Origin: Bacteroides ovatus
GTDB taxonomy: Bacteria; Bacteroidota; Bacteroidia; Bacteroidales; Bacteroidaceae
Reading direction: 5' to 3'
Assembly (NCBI RefSeq): GCF_001314995.1
Contig: NZ_CP012938.1
Location: 2,232,001-2,296,000 of the forward strand
Length of the DNA stretch: 64,000 nt
Part shown: positions 17,253 through 26,352 of the stretch, in pieces
Layout: each line of letters opens with the position of its first letter
Position numbering within the stretch: position 1 is the first letter of the stretch
Notes under the pieces: model-generated
The model's database searches: none
What the model saw: only the letters and a program-made list of their open reading frames with translations
What the model was told of the DNA's origin: nothing
Translations under genes and position numbers: made by a program

Positions 17253-18437
17253 ATGAAAAAGACAATCCTTATTGCTGCTTTAGGCCTGTTCAGCCTAAGT
17301 GTTATGGCACAAGATGCAAAACCTGAAGAAGGTTTTGTTTTCACGACAGTGAAAGAAAATCCGATAACTTCTATCAAGAACCAAAATCGTTCGAGTACTT
17401 GCTGGAGTTTCTCAACTCTCGGATTTGTTGAATCAGAACTACTTCGTTTAGGTAAAGGTGAATACGACCTGTCTGAAATGTTTGTTGTACACAAAACGAT
17501 GCAGGATCGCGGAGTAAACTATGTACGTTATCACGGTGACAGTTCTTTCTCTCCGGGTGGAAGTTTTTATGATGTAATGTATTGCATCAAGAATTATGGT
17601 ATCGTTCCGCAAGAAGTGATGCCGGGTATTATGTATGGTGATACGCTGCCGGTACATAATGAGCTGGATGCTGTTGCTTCCGGTTATATCAATGCGATTG
17701 CAAAAGGTAAATTAAGCAAACTGACTCCGGTATGGAAAAACGGACTAAGTGCCATTTATGACACTTACCTAGGAGCATGTCCGGAGAAGTTCACCTACAA
17801 AGGCAAAGAATATACTCCAAAAACTTTTGCCGAATCACTGGGATTGAACTATAACGACTATGTATCACTGACTTCTTATACACACCATCCGTTCTATTCT
17901 CAATTCGCCATCGAAATTCAGGATAACTGGCGTAATGGTCTGTCTTACAACCTGCCTATCGAAGAACTGATGGCTGTTATGGACAATGCTGTAAAGAAAG
18001 GCTATACCTTTGCATGGGGTAGCGATGTCAGCGAACAAGGATTCTCACGTGACGGTATCGCCGTAATGCCAGATGCAGCCAAAGAATCTGAACTGTCCGG
18101 TTCAGACATGGCCCGTTGGACAGGATTGACTGCCGCCGACAAACGCAGAGAACTATTCACCAAACCTTTCCCTGAAAAGGATATTACCCAGGAAATGCGT
18201 CAAGTTGCTTTTGACAACTGGGAAACAACAGACGACCACGGAATGGTAATCTATGGTATCGCTAAAGACCAGAACGGAAAAGAATACTTCATGGTGAAAA
18301 ACTCTTGGGGTAAATCAGGCAAATATGATGGTATCTGGTATGCTTCCAAAGCATTCGTTGCCTACAAGACAATGAATATCCTGGTGCATAAAGATGCACT
18401 TCCTAAAGAAATTGCCAAAAAACTGGGAATTAAATAA
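17253..18437 (+). CDS. C1B cysteine peptidase (bleomycin hydrolase / aminopeptidase C type), exported
   Basis: 394 residues. Signal peptide MKKTILIAALGLFSLSVMAQ, so unlike the cytoplasmic PepC of other bacteria it acts in the periplasm or beyond. The papain triad is present: Cys51 in RSSTCWSFSTL, His in TTDDHGMVIYG (about 331) and Asn in VKNSWGKSG (about 350), with the oxyanion Gln in IKNQN. The sequence is typical of Bacteroides aminopeptidase C homologues, which trim N-terminal residues from peptides. It is a single gene with its own promoter and converges with the LytTR regulator four bases away. Confidence 0.92.
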   Translation: MKKTILIAALGLFSLSVMAQDAKPEEGFVFTTVKENPITSIKNQNRSSTCWSFSTLGFVESELLRLGKGEYDLSEMFVVHKTMQDRGVNYVRYHGDSSFSPGGSFYDVMYCIKNYGIVPQEVMPGIMYGDTLPVHNELDAVASGYINAIAKGKLSKLTPVWKNGLSAIYDTYLGACPEKFTYKGKEYTPKTFAESLGLNYNDYVSLTSYTHHPFYSQFAIEIQDNWRNGLSYNLPIEELMAVMDNAVKKGYTFAWGSDVSEQGFSRDGIAVMPDAAKESELSGSDMARWTGLTAADKRRELFTKPFPEKDITQEMRQVAFDNWETTDDHGMVIYGIAKDQNGKEYFMVKNSWGKSGKYDGIWYASKAFVAYKTMNILVHKDALPKEIAKKLGIK

Positions 18438-18441
18438 TTAT

Positions 18442-19170
18442 TTAAGAAAGGCTTAATTTCCCAATGTATTCCGTAAATTTCTCCTTATAATTATCACCGA
18501 CAGGAATATAAGTATTCTTATCAAAGATAATGCGAAGACGGGAAACTTCGGTAATCTTGCGAAGATTGACAATATAAGAACGGTGGACCCGCATGAAATG
18601 CGTGGGAAGCCGTTCTTCCATTTTCTGGAGGCTGGCAAGCGTTATTACAGGCTTGTCCTCTCCTTCCACAAAGATACGCACATACTCACTCATCCCCTCA
18701 ATATAGCGGATATTCTTCACATCGATGCGAACCACTCTGTAATCGCTCTTCACGAATAATGAATCTCCTTTTATCTGCGAAGCATTTCCTATTTCACCCT
18801 GTTGTTCCAACAAACGATATTCAAATTGCCTGCGGGCTTTATCCGCCGCTTTCAATAAATCCTGGAACTCAAACGGTTTCAGCAGATAATCTACGGCATC
18901 CAGTTTGAAACCCTCTACCGCATATTCAGAATAAGCAGTAGTGAAAATCACCAACGGACGGTTCACCAAAGAACGTATGAAATCCAATCCGTTCAAATCG
19001 GGCATATTAATATCCACAAAGATCAAATCAACCTCCTCTTCGGACAATATCTTCATTGCCTCGAACGCATCCTGGCATGACTTTACCAAAGACAAAAAAG
19101 GTACCTGGGATATATAATCCGACAACTGCGTCAATGCTAACGGCTCATCATCTATTGCTATACATTTCAT
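18442..19170 (-). CDS. LytTR-family response regulator
   Basis: 242 residues. Receiver domain 1-120 with acidic DDE at 7-9, phospho-acceptor Asp53 in FVDINMPDLNG and the conserved Lys in LLKPF. Residues 135-240 are a LytTR DNA-binding domain (FVKSDYRVVRIDVKNIRYIEG...MRVHRSYIVNLRKI). Start overlaps the kinase stop by four bases, so the pair is cotranscribed and forms one two-component system. LytTR regulators usually control few operons, often their neighbours; the VTC/beta-helix genes immediately upstream are the obvious candidates (inference). Confidence 0.95.
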   Translation of the reverse strand: MKCIAIDDEPLALTQLSDYISQVPFLSLVKSCQDAFEAMKILSEEEVDLIFVDINMPDLNGLDFIRSLVNRPLVIFTTAYSEYAVEGFKLDAVDYLLKPFEFQDLLKAADKARRQFEYRLLEQQGEIGNASQIKGDSLFVKSDYRVVRIDVKNIRYIEGMSEYVRIFVEGEDKPVITLASLQKMEERLPTHFMRVHRSYIVNLRKITEVSRLRIIFDKNTYIPVGDNYKEKFTEYIGKLSLS

Positions 19171-20381
19171 TCTAATAAAGGTATAATAAGTAAGACATCA
19201 AATTTATGTTCCTCTTCGGTAATGGAAAGCGTATAATCATTGCCAAATAAAAGCCTCAACCGCTTACGGATATTCTCGAGTCCGATGCCATGATGCTGTT
19301 CGTCAGCCGAACCATTATTGCTGTTGGAACAACGGAATGAAAGCCGGTTGCCCTCATCCAACTGCATCAAGACATGAATAAAAGACTCGCTCCGATAACT
19401 GACTCCATGCTTAAAAGCATTTTCCACAAAAGAGACAAAAAGCAAAGGAGGAATCTGCACTTCGGGCACTTCGGCCGGAAAATCCATCTGAATAGATACT
19501 TTGTTGGTATAGCGCAAACTCATCAGGGCAATGTAATTTTTAAGAAACTGAACCTCACGTGAAAGCAAAATCGTTTTATTACTCGCTTCATAAAGCACAT
19601 AACGCATCAGTTTAGAGAGTTCCACAATCGTACTTTTCGCTTTCCCCGTATCAATATCCACCAACGCATGAATATTATTGAGCGTATTCATGAAGAAATG
19701 AGGATTAATCTGATATTTCAAATACTGCAGTTCCGACTGCAAACGTTGATGTTCCAGTTCCTTCAGCATTTCTTCATCACGGAAAGATTTAAAGAAAAGT
19801 TTGATGGCGATATTGAACCCTACCATCAAAAAGGCAATGATGAAATGAATAAGATAGCGGAGCACAAAAGGAGGATAAGGAAAAGGAGTCGGTTTTGGAA
19901 ATCTTCCGGGACCATTTGGATCTCCCATTCCCCTAGGACGTTGTTCGGGATTGGATTCATGCCAATGCACATCCCCTTCCTCCCTCGCCTTTTCTCTCGT
20001 CTTAATAATCTGGTCCCTCCGGTTCTCCTTCATACGAAGAGGCAACTCTCCTCGCTTGAAATCTTTGGGGAAATGATTGGCAGAAGGAAACGGAGAAAGC
20101 CAACAAATCATTCCTATTACAAAAATCAACGAAACAGTATATTGCCAGTACCTTTTCTTAAAAAGAAAATAGGGAACCAGCCCATAATTATTCAACAGGA
20201 AAAGCACGAAAAAAGGAAGGATACTCAACCATGATTCGCGGATCACCATACGGGTTTCCTCCCGTTCAAGTCCTCCACTCATGGCAAAGTATCCGCCTAT
20301 CAGCGGAAGAAGAAATATTACGATCCAGATAGCTCCGTAAATACTCTGCTCCAGCACGTGTTGTTTACGCAGTCTTTTCAT
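19167..20381 (-). CDS. LytS/YehU-type membrane sensor histidine kinase
   Basis: 404 residues. Helices near 14-35, 50-75, 80-98 and 172-198 anchor it; a charged stretch rich in Arg, Pro and Gly (110-165) lies between the third and fourth helices and is unusual. The His_kinase domain carries phospho-acceptor His228 in QINPHFFMNTLNNI, an N-box VENAFKHG and a G-box GIGLENIRKRL. There is no separate sensor domain, so the signal is probably sensed in or at the membrane. It lies 98 bases after the beta-helix gene on the same strand and overlaps the response regulator gene. Confidence 0.93.
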   Translation of the reverse strand: MKRLRKQHVLEQSIYGAIWIVIFLLPLIGGYFAMSGGLEREETRMVIRESWLSILPFFVLFLLNNYGLVPYFLFKKRYWQYTVSLIFVIGMICWLSPFPSANHFPKDFKRGELPLRMKENRRDQIIKTREKAREEGDVHWHESNPEQRPRGMGDPNGPGRFPKPTPFPYPPFVLRYLIHFIIAFLMVGFNIAIKLFFKSFRDEEMLKELEHQRLQSELQYLKYQINPHFFMNTLNNIHALVDIDTGKAKSTIVELSKLMRYVLYEASNKTILLSREVQFLKNYIALMSLRYTNKVSIQMDFPAEVPEVQIPPLLFVSFVENAFKHGVSYRSESFIHVLMQLDEGNRLSFRCSNSNNGSADEQHHGIGLENIRKRLRLLFGNDYTLSITEEEHKFDVLLIIPLLE

Positions 20382-20479
20382 GCCTCATTGCTTCTGATTA
20401 TCGAAACAAAGATAAAACCGAACCTGTTTTATCACAAATAGAATCGACCAAAGAACGGATTTCGACGGTAAACTGCTGT

Positions 20480-22474
20480 TTACCATCCCCATCCACCAGG
20501 TCCATGTCCACCGCCTCCACCACCGGGCTGGCCACCGCCGGAAGTGCTGCCGACTTGTGTCACCATCGAACTGGCAGTAAATGTTGCCGCCTGCGTGCCA
20601 CCGGAATAAGTGGCTCCCGAATATAACCCGAAGAACTCGGAACCACCGGAAACCGTTCCTCCTTTTGAGATAGTATAACTACCGCCCGAGGTCAGATTCG
20701 GACTACTGAATAATACCGTCATTTGAGAATAAGCACGGGGAATCTGATAGGTCAGTACGCTGGTTCCGTCGGCCGACTGGATATTCAGTATTTCTCCGTT
20801 ACTTCCCGAACCGCCATAGATCACAGTGCGTTGCGTACATACACTTGATGTAGGTGTACTTGTTCCTCCTCCAATACCCAGAACAATCCCCCCGGTAATC
20901 TTAAAGGTATTCTGATCGCAATCGAATCCGTCTTCGGGAGAAGTAGTACCCGACGATACGATCACTCCCCCCGTAATGGTCAACGTACCATTAGAGTCAA
21001 TGCCGTCATTTCCGGAACTATAACAATAAATATTGCCACCATTAAGAACAATGCTGTTACTTGCATTCATACAGTCATCGTAACAAAGCACGGCAACTGT
21101 ACCCTCATTGACAGTCAACACACTTTTACTCTCGATACCCTCACTGCCTTCCCCACCGGTAGCCTTCACAAGCACCGTTCCTCCATTGATTGTCAACGCA
21201 CCGTCCGCTTTGATTCCTTTTGCCGACGAATCGAGCTTGCCATATACACACTGCGTACCGGTAGTTATCACTTTCACCGTGCCGTCATTGATGGTAATCG
21301 AACCGTCACAGTTGATACCTTTACCGGCTCCACCTGTACTCTGAATAGCGATTTCCCCTCCTGTAATCAGGATATTTCCGTCACATTTAATTCCTGCACA
21401 CGAACTTAAATCATTATCTTCATAAAGAGCGGTTTGAGAAGTGAATGCAGTCAGCTTTCCTCCGGAGATGGTCAGGTTACCATCACAGGATATTCCTTTG
21501 GAGGCTGCTCCCGCCACTTGTGCCTGAATAGCACCGCCACTGATTACCACATCCAGACAGGATTTCAACCCATGCGCTTTATTATCCGTTGTAGAGAGTT
21601 TTGCAAAGCCTCCGGTCATCGTAATTCCTCCCTCTTCACACTGAATAGCATCGCCGTCTGAAGATATATTCAGTATTCCGCCGCCGATAATCACAGATTC
21701 ATTGGTATGGATTCCATCTTTTTTGGCCGAAACTACCGTAATATTACACCCGCTACGGAAACGCACATAATCATCGCTTGTGATGGCATGTTTATAATTT
21801 CCGGTAACTGTGAGTGAACCGCCTCCACTGAAAATGAGCTGCCCCTCACTGAACAGACAGGCTTTCATATCCTCTCCATCAGTAGTTGCCGTATAAGAAG
21901 ACCCATCTGTCAACACATTCGTTGTTTCATCCGCGCATACCACAAACACACGTTTGGAAGACTGGATATTAATGGCAGCACCTACCGGATTGAGTATAGA
22001 CACCCCCGCCAGTGATAATTTGAATTTCTTTTCGCTGTATACCTTGAACGAGCCGTTCGTAGTAGTCCCGTTCAACACATACTCTACTCCGCTGACCGTA
22101 GAATTGACCACAATATGCGCCCCATTGGAAGATACTTCCACTCCGGAAACTCCATTACCTACCGTGGCAGTCGTTCCATTATAGGTAATCGTCACCACGG
22201 AGGCAAATTGGGAGTTCTCTATAAAATCATCATCGGAAGTGACCGTTTCCGACATGCTTCCATACGTCGTCCTATCACTTTCATCAAAAGCGATTGTAAA
22301 TCCCAATAAGTCTTCCGATCCCTCGGGAATCGTCGGGTTGGGCTGACTGCTTCCTCCACCTCCCGAACCTTCGACCAATATTCCTTCCTGATCGCCGAAA
22401 TCGAATGATTCCGTCGTACAATTCACCAACAACAGCAATAAAAGCGGTATCCAAAACAACACTATTCTTTTCAT
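20480..22474 (-). CDS. Cthe_2159-type carbohydrate-binding beta-helix lipoprotein
   Basis: 664 residues. Lipoprotein signal with Cys19 (LLVNC), followed by a Gly/Ser-rich linker. From about 90 onward are many beta-helix coils with repeated text such as GKGINCDGSITINDG, AGIKCDGNILITGG, DGIDSNGTLTITGG: runs of ITGG/INGG turns with regularly placed Asp. This fits the PF14262 family; the founding Clostridium protein binds acidic glycans through Ca2+. The C-terminal tail is Gly-rich and ends GGHGPGGWGW. It is the fourth gene of a VTC/DUF4956/DUF2490 set. A binding target is not known; it could be a polyanion. Confidence 0.88.
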   Translation of the reverse strand: MKRIVLFWIPLLLLLLVNCTTESFDFGDQEGILVEGSGGGGSSQPNPTIPEGSEDLLGFTIAFDESDRTTYGSMSETVTSDDDFIENSQFASVVTITYNGTTATVGNGVSGVEVSSNGAHIVVNSTVSGVEYVLNGTTTNGSFKVYSEKKFKLSLAGVSILNPVGAAINIQSSKRVFVVCADETTNVLTDGSSYTATTDGEDMKACLFSEGQLIFSGGGSLTVTGNYKHAITSDDYVRFRSGCNITVVSAKKDGIHTNESVIIGGGILNISSDGDAIQCEEGGITMTGGFAKLSTTDNKAHGLKSCLDVVISGGAIQAQVAGAASKGISCDGNLTISGGKLTAFTSQTALYEDNDLSSCAGIKCDGNILITGGEIAIQSTGGAGKGINCDGSITINDGTVKVITTGTQCVYGKLDSSAKGIKADGALTINGGTVLVKATGGEGSEGIESKSVLTVNEGTVAVLCYDDCMNASNSIVLNGGNIYCYSSGNDGIDSNGTLTITGGVIVSSGTTSPEDGFDCDQNTFKITGGIVLGIGGGTSTPTSSVCTQRTVIYGGSGSNGEILNIQSADGTSVLTYQIPRAYSQMTVLFSSPNLTSGGSYTISKGGTVSGGSEFFGLYSGATYSGGTQAATFTASSMVTQVGSTSGGGQPGGGGGGHGPGGWGW

Positions 22475-22492
22475 AATTTCCCGTTTTATATA

Positions 22493-23284
22493 TTAAAACT
22501 TAAATGAATATCCTGCACCGATCACATGCCCGTTTGCCTCATCGTCGTCTGCCTTATTCTGATACAGATAATAAAAATCGAGAGCATGTTTCTTACTTAG
22601 TTTCCATTCCGTCCCCAATGTCCATCGCAACTTTTCAAAAGCACCGATCTCATTCAACGAATATGAAAGTTCACATGAAGTATAAGGCGTAAAAGCACAT
22701 TTACGTATATTATATTCCACCTGAAGACGGGAACGAAGCACATTTTTTCCTTTTCCACTGATATATTCATCATTCTTCACACTCCCGTCATCACCATCGA
22801 ATTTGGGGACCGACTGACTGGGACGATAAGTATATTGCCACCGTTCACGAAGGGAAAACGTGAAGCGGCGCCAGTCCACCTTTCCTGTTAATGACAAGTT
22901 TACACGATGTTTCGGCTGCCAATATTCGGGGATATAGTTTCCTTTTTTAGTGACTTCCATCGGATGGTAATAATGAATAAACGTATATCCTGCGGATGCT
23001 TTCAGCCAACGAAACATCTTATAGGAAACACCTGCCGAACCCGACCAGCGTTCCACCGTCTGCAATCCGTCTCTTGTACGGAATTCACCTTCCAGAGAAG
23101 CATCGAAACCGGAGAATATCTTTTTCTTCACTTCCGCACTGGTCCACACGCCGAAATCATCTCCCTGTGCATAACTCTTCCCTGCCATACACAACAATAA
23201 CAGGCAACCAACCAGGTATCTGCCTGTATCCCAGAGTCTCTTCTTACTTTCTCTGCCTGACTTATCTTCCATTTCCTTATTCAT
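22493..23284 (-). CDS. DUF2490 outer-membrane beta-barrel protein
   Basis: 263 residues. A basic start (KEMEDKSGRESKKRLWDTGR), a hydrophobic signal segment to about 40 (MAGKSYAQG), then DDFGVWTSAEVKKKIFSGFDASLEGEFRTRD, the usual DUF2490 opening. The rest is alternating strands ending DFYYLYQNKADDDEANGHVIGAGYSFKF with a terminal Phe, so it is an outer-membrane barrel. Function of the family is unknown. It overlaps the DUF4956 gene by eight bases and is 18 bases from the beta-helix gene, inside one operon. Confidence 0.88.
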   Translation of the reverse strand: MNKEMEDKSGRESKKRLWDTGRYLVGCLLLLCMAGKSYAQGDDFGVWTSAEVKKKIFSGFDASLEGEFRTRDGLQTVERWSGSAGVSYKMFRWLKASAGYTFIHYYHPMEVTKKGNYIPEYWQPKHRVNLSLTGKVDWRRFTFSLRERWQYTYRPSQSVPKFDGDDGSVKNDEYISGKGKNVLRSRLQVEYNIRKCAFTPYTSCELSYSLNEIGAFEKLRWTLGTEWKLSKKHALDFYYLYQNKADDDEANGHVIGAGYSFKF

Positions 23285-23951
23285 TTTCTTTAGGTAAGCG
23301 GGTCAACGTATCAATCGTATTTATCTCATCTTTCAGCGGTTCATAGTAGATTTTCAGCATGGCTGTATCCCGTAAAAAATCGATATGTCCCACTTCCACA
23401 CGAACAATGTCAAGTCCTGTCCGTTCTCGGAGATCGCGCAATAAGTCCAATTCTCTTTCGGGTTTTATCAGTTCTATCCTGTCATATTGAATCAATTTAC
23501 AGGAGATATGTTTCAGCCAGCGATTGCTTTCGCAAAGCCATATACTGACAATGAAAAGCAAGTTGGTACATACCAGTTCGGCATAACTGATTTCTACGGC
23601 AAGAGCATTGATTACCGAAATGGCAATGATAACAAAAAGATAAGTCATCTCACGCACGGGCATTGACTCGGTCCGATAGCGAATGATACCGAAAATGGCA
23701 AATAAACCGAGCGCAAAACCTATTTTCAGTTTGACACTTCCCAATAAGAAAATCATCAGGAAAATGCTGATGCTTATCAGCGTAAAGGTGAAATAATAAT
23801 CACGCCGTTTGCTCTTGGGGTAATAAAACAGATGAATAATGCAGGATACCACCAGTAAATTGAAGCAGAATCGCAACAACAATTCCAGGAAACCTGCGCT
23901 ATCCATCAATGGTGTTTCTATTAATGTAATATCACTTAGTTCATCAAACAT
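23277..23951 (-). CDS. DUF4956 integral membrane protein
   Basis: 224 residues. Four helices between about 20 and 150 (LLLRFCFNLLVVSCIIHLFYY; YYFTFTLISISIFLMIFLLG; IGFALGLFAIFGIIRYRTE; MTYLFVIIAISVINALA) and a soluble C-terminal domain of about 80 residues. RYRTE after the third helix and the overall plan match DUF4956. Members are very often encoded beside VTC-domain proteins, as here (17 bases apart), so the two likely form an inner-membrane complex. No enzymatic role has been shown for DUF4956 to my knowledge. Confidence 0.9.
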   Translation of the reverse strand: MFDELSDITLIETPLMDSAGFLELLLRFCFNLLVVSCIIHLFYYPKSKRRDYYFTFTLISISIFLMIFLLGSVKLKIGFALGLFAIFGIIRYRTESMPVREMTYLFVIIAISVINALAVEISYAELVCTNLLFIVSIWLCESNRWLKHISCKLIQYDRIELIKPERELDLLRDLRERTGLDIVRVEVGHIDFLRDTAMLKIYYEPLKDEINTIDTLTRLPKENE

Positions 23952-23968
23952 ATTATTCAGGTTTTATA

Positions 23969-24754
23969 TTAAATATTCATTAGTTGCTTCTTTGCTATCT
24001 TCTGTGCCATTCTCAACTTGGGTTTAAACCGATTATATTTTAAGTTCCCGGCTGTGAGTACGGTTCCCACACAATATTTACTAATTCCCGAAGGCCGCAC
24101 ATGCAGTTCGCGCAGTATTTCACCGATGGGTGAATAAGTTCTCCCGTCGCGCTTCAGTTCTATGATGGCAAGATTTTCCAATCTAGCTTCTGTTCCGGTT
24201 ATGAGATGATGGAAATGCACACCGGTATCGATGGTCAGCCGTTCTGTCATTGCCTTATTCACCAATGTAATACGATGAAAATGATTTTCCAGTAGAAGTT
24301 TCAAGGTAGACAACTCATACCAGGCATAATTGCGAAGAAACTCTTCTCCTCCATCCTGACGCAACGAGTTTACTCCTTGTACCCGGATCCGCTTTTTATC
24401 TGTCCTCCCTTTATTATTCTTATTTTTCACTTCCAGGAAAGTCAGACCGGAAGAGACATACGTCCTTACACGGATTTTCTCACGGATCACTCTTCCGTTT
24501 TGATGAGCCAGATACATGGCGTAATCGGGAGTGTCGAGATAGGTAGTGTGATAAACTATATTCCGTTCTCCCTGCACCTCCTGCACACGATAACAGTTAC
24601 TTGCCCGTTGCAATACGTCCATCAGGGCAGAGAGTGAAACGATATACTTTGTGTCGGTACGGTTCATCAAACGGATGGTACTCATCTCTTCCAAAGAAAT
24701 GGAGGAGAAAGCGGAAAGTGCGGTGGTCACATTACATGTCTCGTTCATATTCAT
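23969..24754 (-). CDS. VTC-domain protein (polyphosphate polymerase-like tunnel fold)
   Basis: 261 residues, soluble. The VTC domain of the triphosphate-tunnel superfamily is recognisable by NRTDTKYIVSLSALMDVL near 30-50 (catalytic-type Lys), YHTTYLDTPDYAMY near 70-85, VIREKIRVRTYVSSGLTFLEVKNKNNKGRTDKKR near 90-125 (basic and Glu tunnel residues) and ERLTIDTGVHF near 168. In yeast Vtc4 this domain makes polyphosphate from ATP; bacterial homologues beside DUF4956 are not biochemically settled. It is the first gene of a six-gene minus-strand set, with a promoter and overlapping palindrome just upstream. Confidence 0.9.
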   Translation of the reverse strand: MNMNETCNVTTALSAFSSISLEEMSTIRLMNRTDTKYIVSLSALMDVLQRASNCYRVQEVQGERNIVYHTTYLDTPDYAMYLAHQNGRVIREKIRVRTYVSSGLTFLEVKNKNNKGRTDKKRIRVQGVNSLRQDGGEEFLRNYAWYELSTLKLLLENHFHRITLVNKAMTERLTIDTGVHFHHLITGTEARLENLAIIELKRDGRTYSPIGEILRELHVRPSGISKYCVGTVLTAGNLKYNRFKPKLRMAQKIAKKQLMNI

Positions 24755-24773
24755 AGGGGATTAGAGTAGCAAA

Positions 24774-24797
24774 TGTTACAATACTGTAACAAATGTA
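24774..24797 (-). promoter_or_regulatory. VTC operon promoter overlapped by a palindrome
   Basis: On the minus strand TACATTTG (plus 24790-24797) is an exact -7 box with TTTC 20 bases upstream. TGTTACA-ATAC-TGTAACA (24774-24791) is a perfect 7-bp dyad covering the end of that box and the likely start of transcription, an ideal repressor site. Confidence 0.65.
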
Positions 24798-25060
24798 TGA
24801 CAGAGAAGCAGAAAAAGGAAAAAAAATCAATGAACGGGGGATTCTTATCGGTGAATCGACTGTATTACAGCAATAAACAGTTCTGTTCTATTTTTAAGAT
24901 TCTATTATTCAGCAATGGCCATGAATCGAATCAAATAGAAAATAAAATGCCTAATTTAGTGCAAGAATATGCACATCACCCCCCTTATTATGCATAAATA
25001 AAGGATAAACAGACCGTTTTTCATTGTATGAAAACGTCCGTTCTTTTAATGAAAGGTATC

Positions 25061-25123
25061 CTTGGTCGGTGAGGAACGCCTCCTTGCTCACCGACCAAGC
25101 TACCGTTCATCGGTGAGCAAGGA
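25061..25123. repeat. Three-arm element able to form two exclusive hairpins
   Basis: Arm 1 (25061-25073, CTTGGTCGGTGAG) pairs perfectly over 13 bp with 25087-25099. Arm 2 (25081-25094, TCCTTGCTCACCGA) pairs perfectly over 14 bp with arm 3 (25110-25123). Because 25087-25094 belongs to both, only one hairpin can exist at a time. No T-tract follows on either strand. Confidence 0.8.
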
Positions 25124-25415
25124 TTTGTAGATTGAAATAAGAGTCGTTTCCAAGCTATTTCACTTCTAACTTCGCTGATTGCTGATCTGGCAAATAGCTA
25201 TACATCAGAAAAAGAGAGATTCATTTATTCCGATTCTGACGTAAGATTAGTGCAAAAAGAATGATTTATCAGCAAAGTGCTACCTTTTCACATTCTTCAA
25301 ACAAACATTTAAGCTCCTTTTGAATTGCTGCCCTCACACCGGTTCTAATTAAAGCAGGGAAAATGTATAAAACATCCTGTTTTTATGTATAGCCCAATTT
25401 TAAGCAAACAAAGAT

Positions 25416-26267
25416 TTATTTCTCGCGATATTCCAGCGGAGTCATCTTCACCTGTTTACGGAAGTATTTATTGAAAAAGGAATGATTGTTAAAGCCCAAA
25501 GAGAATGCTATTTCTTTTACCGGCAACCGGGTGGTTTTCAGTTGTGCTTTCGCGTTCATGATAATAATCTCCGTGATGATTGCCAACGGACTGTATCCGC
25601 TTGCTCTCCGAATTGCACTAGAGAAATGCGCTGCAGTAACTCCACACTTTTCTGCATAAAATGCCACTTCATGCTCACTGGTATAATGAGCCATCAGCAG
25701 CTGTATAAACTGCCTGTACAACTCCTGCTCTCTTCTCAAAGGTTCGTCAAGCTTCCTGCCATAGCGTTTATACAGTTCTTTCGTTCCCTGTAAGAAAATA
25801 GCCAGTATGGAGCGTATTATGTCTTTATTTTCCAATGAATGTGGAAGTGTATAAGCACGAATCAGCAAAAGATATACATTTCGATACAAGCCGGCAATAT
25901 CGTCTTGCAGAGAAATGACAGGGCTATTTAAGATCATAGGCATAGAGTCTAGCAGGATTTCCACATAGTTGCCGGAAAGCATAAAATCGGATGAAAAACC
26001 GGCAAAAGAAATGCGGGTATCAGACGAAACTTCGTGTATCTGAATAAACGAATTAGGAAGGACAATTACAAAATCATTCTTACGAATGACAACCTCCAAC
26101 AAATTAATGGTAGCTTTCACCATCCCTTCGGTACAGAGTACAAAGACACCGGCTTTTATTTTGCATGGGAAATTACTGTAATAGTTTAAAATATCTCCAG
26201 TGATACTATCATCTGCTATAAAATCAATCGGAAGGTCAAATTTGGGAAAGGAGTCGTTTATTATCAT
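25416..26267 (-). CDS. AraC-family transcriptional regulator
   Basis: 283 residues. An N-terminal cupin-like ligand domain (about 1-150) and a C-terminal double helix-turn-helix: ...EVAFYAEKCGVTAAHFSSAIRRASGYSPLAII (first) and RLPVKEIAFSLGFNNHSFFNKYFRKQVKMTPLEYR (second, the AraC signature). It is divergent from the first DUF4925-TonB receptor module. Two copies of a motif close to ATAGAACATT lie before both modules, and direct repeats of that kind are usual AraC-family sites, so it may activate them (inference). Confidence 0.95.
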   Translation of the reverse strand: MIINDSFPKFDLPIDFIADDSITGDILNYYSNFPCKIKAGVFVLCTEGMVKATINLLEVVIRKNDFVIVLPNSFIQIHEVSSDTRISFAGFSSDFMLSGNYVEILLDSMPMILNSPVISLQDDIAGLYRNVYLLLIRAYTLPHSLENKDIIRSILAIFLQGTKELYKRYGRKLDEPLRREQELYRQFIQLLMAHYTSEHEVAFYAEKCGVTAAHFSSAIRRASGYSPLAIITEIIIMNAKAQLKTTRLPVKEIAFSLGFNNHSFFNKYFRKQVKMTPLEYREK

Positions 26268-26287
26268 CGTCTAGTTTTTTAGTTTAT

Positions 26288-26317
26288 CAAAAATATCCAT
26301 TCCATCCGAATTCCAAA
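26288..26317 (-). promoter_or_regulatory. Promoter of the AraC-family gene
   Basis: On the minus strand TTTG (plus 26314-26317), 18 bases, TATTTTTG (plus 26288-26295); the spacer is one base short of the usual 19-21. Confidence 0.55.
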
Positions 26318-26352
26318 CAAAGAGTTCAAAAATGGTATCTTATATCTTACAA

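Larger units (their letters stand above)
24755..25415. other. 661-base intergenic region
   Basis: It holds the VTC operon promoter and palindrome (24774-24797), the triple-arm hairpin element (25061-25123), and on the minus strand at 25269-25382 a 37-codon open stretch (YIFPALIRTGVRAAIQKELK near its start) preceded directly by a stop codon, which could be a degraded gene end. A 74-codon plus-strand frame at 24773 starts inside the palindrome and looks non-coding. Confidence 0.5.

Noticed and set aside
24773..24997. 74-codon plus-strand gene
   Set aside because: It starts inside the VTC promoter palindrome, has no promoter of its own and a composition unlike coding DNA.
25061..25123. Ordinary rho-independent terminator of the AraC gene
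   Set aside because: Neither hairpin is followed by a T-tract on the minus strand, and the three-arm design is not needed for termination.
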